This document shows positions 3,918 to 6,541 of a stretch of 6,541 nt of DNA, piece by piece; the stretch's first letter is position 1; each line of letters opens with the position of its first letter. A model generated the notes under the pieces. It was not told the origin of the DNA. It did no database searches and saw nothing but the letters and a program-made list of their open reading frames with translations. The stretch covers positions 1 through 6,541 of the forward strand of contig DXFE01000025.1 of the NCBI GenBank assembly GCA_019114585.1, written 5' to 3'. The position numbers and the translations under genes are program-made. The DNA comes from Gemmiger_A avium. Lineage in GTDB: Bacteria; Bacillota; Clostridia; Oscillospirales; Ruminococcaceae.

Positions 3918-6541
3918 TTAGCCCAGAGCGGCCAGGGACTGCTCCACATTGGCCAGCTTATCCTGCGCACGGGCCAGCTTCTGGCGGATGTCGTCCACCA
4001 CCTTGGCCGGGGCCTTGCTCACAAAGCCCTCGTTGGCCAGCTGACGGCCGAACTGTTCGATCTCCTTTTCAGCCAGAGCCTTTTCCTTGTTCAGGCGGGC
4101 CAGCTCCTTCTCCCGGTCGATCAGCTCCATCATGGGGATGAAGCCGCGGGCCGCGTGGGTGACCACCTGCACCATGCCGGCGGTGTCGCCCTCGTACTTG
4201 TCCACCACGGTCACGTCGGTGGCAAAGGCGAACTTGGCCAGATAGACCTGGCCGCGGCGGAAGGGCTCCGGATCGGCGGTGGCAATGATCATGCTGGTCT
4301 TTTTGGCCGGATGGACGTTCATATCGGCGCGGACGGTGCGAACTGCCTTGATGTAGTCCATCAACTTGGCGAAGTCGGCCTCGTCGTCGGCAAAGTCCAG
4401 CGCGGGGTCGGCCTCGGGCCAGCGGGTGATCATGATGCTCTCGCCGCTGCCGGGCAGGGCGCGGTAGATCTCCTCGGTGATGAAGGGCATGAAAGGATGC
4501 AGCAGCTTGAGCGCCTTGTCCAGCACCCAGACCAGCACCTTGCGGGCGTTGTCCGCCTGCTGCTCGTCGCCGGAGTTCAGGCGCAGCTTGGCGATCTCGA
4601 TGAACCAGTCGCAGTAAACATCCCAGATGAAGTCCTGCACCTTCTGGGCAGCCAGGCCCAGCTCGAACTTCTCCAGATTGTCGCCCACGCTGCGGCACAG
4701 GCTGTTCAGCTGAGACAGCACCCACCGGTCGGACAGGTCCAGTTCGGCGGGCAGGCCGGCTTCAAAGCCCTCGGGCAGGTTCATGAGTACGAAGCGGGCG
4801 GCGTTCCACAGCTTGTTGGCAAAGTTGCGGCTGGCCTTGACCTTCTCGTCCGAGAAGCGCATATCGTTGCCCGGGGTGCTGCCCAGCACCAAAGTCAGGC
4901 GCAGCGCGTCGGCGCCGTAGTCCCGGATGATCTCCAACGGATCGATGCCGTTGCCCAGGGACTTGCTCATCTTGCGGCCCTGCGCGTCCCGCACCAGGCC
5001 GTGGATCAGCACGGTGTCAAAGGGGATGTTGTCGGTGTACTCCAGCGCGGAAAAGATCATCCGGCTGACCCAGAAGGTGATGATGTCGTAGCCGGTGACC
5101 AGGGTGTTGGTGGGATAGAAGTAGTCCAGATCCTCGGTCTTGTCGGGCCAGCCCAGGGTGCTGAAGGGCCACAGGGCGCTGGAGAACCAGGTGTCCAGGG
5201 TATCCTCGTCCTGATGCACGGGCGCGCCGCAGTCCGGGCAGGTGGTGAGCGGCTCGGCGCTCACATGGACCTTGCCGCAGGCGTCGCAGTAGAAAGCCGG
5301 GATACGGTGGCCCCACCAGAGCTGACGGCTGATGCACCAGTCCCGGGTGTTCTCCATCCAGTGGTAGTAGTGCTTGTCGAACCGCTCGGGCACGAACTTG
5401 ATGCGGCCGCTGCGCACCGCCTCGATGGCGGGGCCGGCCAGGGGCTCCATCTTCACAAACCACTGCTTGCTGACCATCGGCTCGATGACAGTATGGCAGC
5501 GGTAGCAGGTGCCCACCTCGTGGGTGAGAGGCTCGGTCTCTTTGAGATAGCCGCCGGCCTCCAGGTCGGCCAGAATGGCCTTGCGGGCCTCCTGGGCGGT
5601 CATGCCGGCGTACTTGCCGCAGTCCAGCACTTCGGGCTCGTCGGCGCTGGCACGGCCGGAAGCCCGCAGCTCGTCAGCCTCGGCCTTGTCCGCCGCGCCG
5701 GTCATGCGGCCGTCGTAGGTGAGCACGCGGACCATGGGCAGGTTGTGACGCTTGCCCACCTCGAAGTCATTGGGGTCGTGGGCGGGGGTGATCTTCACCA
5801 CGCCGGTGCCCTTTTCCATATCGGCATGCTCGTCGCAGACGATGGGCAGCTCCTTGTTCAGCAGCGGCAGGATCACATGGCAGCCGTGCAGATGGGCATA
5901 GCGGGGATCGTCCGGGTTGATGGCCACGGCGGTATCGCCCAGCATGGTCTCGGGACGGGTGGTGGCCAGTTCCAGCATCTCGCCGGTCTCCTTGACCGGG
6001 TAGAGCAGATGCCAGAAGCTGCCTTCCTTCTCGGCATACTCCACCTCGGCGTCGGAGATGGAGGTGCGGCAGTGGGGGCACCAGTTGACCATCCGGCTGC
6101 CCCGGTAGATCAGGCCCTTGTCGTACAGCTGCTGGAACACCTTGAGCACCGCTTTGGAGCAGCCCTTGTCCATGGTGAAGCGTTCCCGCTCCCAGTCGCA
6201 GGAGCAGCCCAGCTTTTTCAGCTGGCTGACGATGCGGCCGCCGTACTGCTCTTTCCAGGCCCAGGCGCGCTCCAGGAAACCGTCACGGCCCAGATCCTCC
6301 TTGGTCAGGCCCTCTTCCTTCATCTTGGCCACCACCTTGGCCTCGGTGGCGATGGAGGCATGGTCGGTGCCGGGCACCCACAGGGCGGCATAGCCCTGCA
6401 TCCGCTTATAACGGATCAGGATGTCCTGCCAGGTTTCGTCCATGGCGTGGCCCATATGCAGCTGACCGGTCACGTTGGGCGGGGGCATCACGATGGAGTA
6501 GGGTTTCTTACTCCGGTCCACCTGGGTGTGGAAATAGCCTT
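3918..6541 (-). CDS. valS: Valine--tRNA ligase (valyl-tRNA synthetase), 5' end cut by the window
   Basis: ValS charges tRNA(Val) with valine in the cytosol and edits mischarged threonine. About 873 codons are present. The GTG at 6521 is an internal valine, because the frame continues upstream as GYFHTQ to the edge, so perhaps 15-25 residues are missing. Counting that valine as 1, PPPNVTGQLHMGH (13-25) holds the HIGH motif and KMSKS is at 517-521. The CP1 editing domain lies between, with ATTRPETMLGDTAVA (186-200) and KITPAHDPNDF (243-253). Cysteine pairs CPHC (148-151), CYRC (339-342), CDAC (412-415) and CPDC (428-431) are possible zinc ligands. DTWFSSALWPFS (443-454) belongs to the catalytic fold. 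The anticodon-binding domain covers about 560-720, and the last 65 or so residues form the ValS tRNA-binding coiled coil. A T-box leader is common for such genes but would lie outside the window. Confidence 0.97.
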   Translation of the reverse strand, partial: GYFHTQVDRSKKPYSIVMPPPNVTGQLHMGHAMDETWQDILIRYKRMQGYAALWVPGTDHASIATEAKVVAKMKEEGLTKEDLGRDGFLERAWAWKEQYGGRIVSQLKKLGCSCDWERERFTMDKGCSKAVLKVFQQLYDKGLIYRGSRMVNWCPHCRTSISDAEVEYAEKEGSFWHLLYPVKETGEMLELATTRPETMLGDTAVAINPDDPRYAHLHGCHVILPLLNKELPIVCDEHADMEKGTGVVKITPAHDPNDFEVGKRHNLPMVRVLTYDGRMTGAADKAEADELRASGRASADEPEVLDCGKYAGMTAQEARKAILADLEAGGYLKETEPLTHEVGTCYRCHTVIEPMVSKQWFVKMEPLAGPAIEAVRSGRIKFVPERFDKHYYHWMENTRDWCISRQLWWGHRIPAFYCDACGKVHVSAEPLTTCPDCGAPVHQDEDTLDTWFSSALWPFSTLGWPDKTEDLDYFYPTNTLVTGYDIITFWVSRMIFSALEYTDNIPFDTVLIHGLVRDAQGRKMSKSLGNGIDPLEIIRDYGADALRLTLVLGSTPGNDMRFSDEKVKASRNFANKLWNAARFVLMNLPEGFEAGLPAELDLSDRWVLSQLNSLCRSVGDNLEKFELGLAAQKVQDFIWDVYCDWFIEIAKLRLNSGDEQQADNARKVLVWVLDKALKLLHPFMPFITEEIYRALPGSGESIMITRWPEADPALDFADDEADFAKLMDYIKAVRTVRADMNVHPAKKTSMIIATADPEPFRRGQVYLAKFAFATDVTVVDKYEGDTAGMVQVVTHAARGFIPMMELIDREKELARLNKEKALAEKEIEQFGRQLANEGFVSKAPAKVVDDIRQKLARAQDKLANVEQSLAALG

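Noticed and set aside
6519..6521. GTG as the valS start codon
   Set aside because: The frame continues upstream to the window edge with family-like residues (GYFHTQ), so this is an internal valine.
1..6541. tRNA genes, CRISPR arrays, insertion sequences, prophage or defence genes
   Set aside because: No cloverleaf, no regularly spaced repeat array, no transposase or integrase signature and no unusual gene content were seen on either strand.

Overview
This window reads as a high-GC (roughly 60%, my estimate), endospore-forming Firmicute of the class Clostridia. A member of the Oscillospiraceae/Ruminococcaceae is my best guess. The evidence is a complete spoIIAA-spoIIAB-sigF operon, strong AAGGAGG-type ribosome binding sites, a 16S rRNA 5' end of the Firmicute type, and high-GC codon use. 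Species cannot be read from this piece. Everything that looks real lies on the minus strand, so transcription runs from high to low coordinates, and the account below follows that direction.

Region 1 (6541 to about 3839): valS, the valyl-tRNA synthetase gene, is open at the right edge and lacks only its extreme N-terminus. It ends in a long GC-rich Rho-independent terminator.

Region 2 (about 3838 to 1987): a small VanZ-family membrane protein gene is followed 12 nt later by folC (folylpolyglutamate/dihydrofolate synthase). This pair is closed by a second strong hairpin terminator.

Region 3 (1941 to 454): the sporulation operon spoIIAA-spoIIAB-sigF follows, with gaps of 15 and 28 nt. It encodes the anti-anti-sigma factor, the anti-sigma kinase and sigma-F, which together switch on the forespore programme. 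A hairpin two nucleotides after the sigF stop is a probable terminator.

Region 4 (about 453 to 1): about 420 bp without a gene lead into the 5' end of a 16S rRNA gene, of which only about 31 nt are present. This is an rRNA promoter region with two tandem sigma-A promoters. Each has a 17-bp spacer, and the second matches consensus exactly. A-tracts that look like UP elements precede both, and the leader carries hairpins and a boxA-like motif. Short direct and inverted repeats lie just upstream of the first promoter.

Most of this is conserved housekeeping and sporulation sequence, and I see no convincing new system. The points worth a second look are the rRNA promoter architecture with its repeats, the shortened SigF N-terminus and SpoIIAA C-terminus, and the lack of a recognisable sigma-H promoter ahead of spoIIAA.
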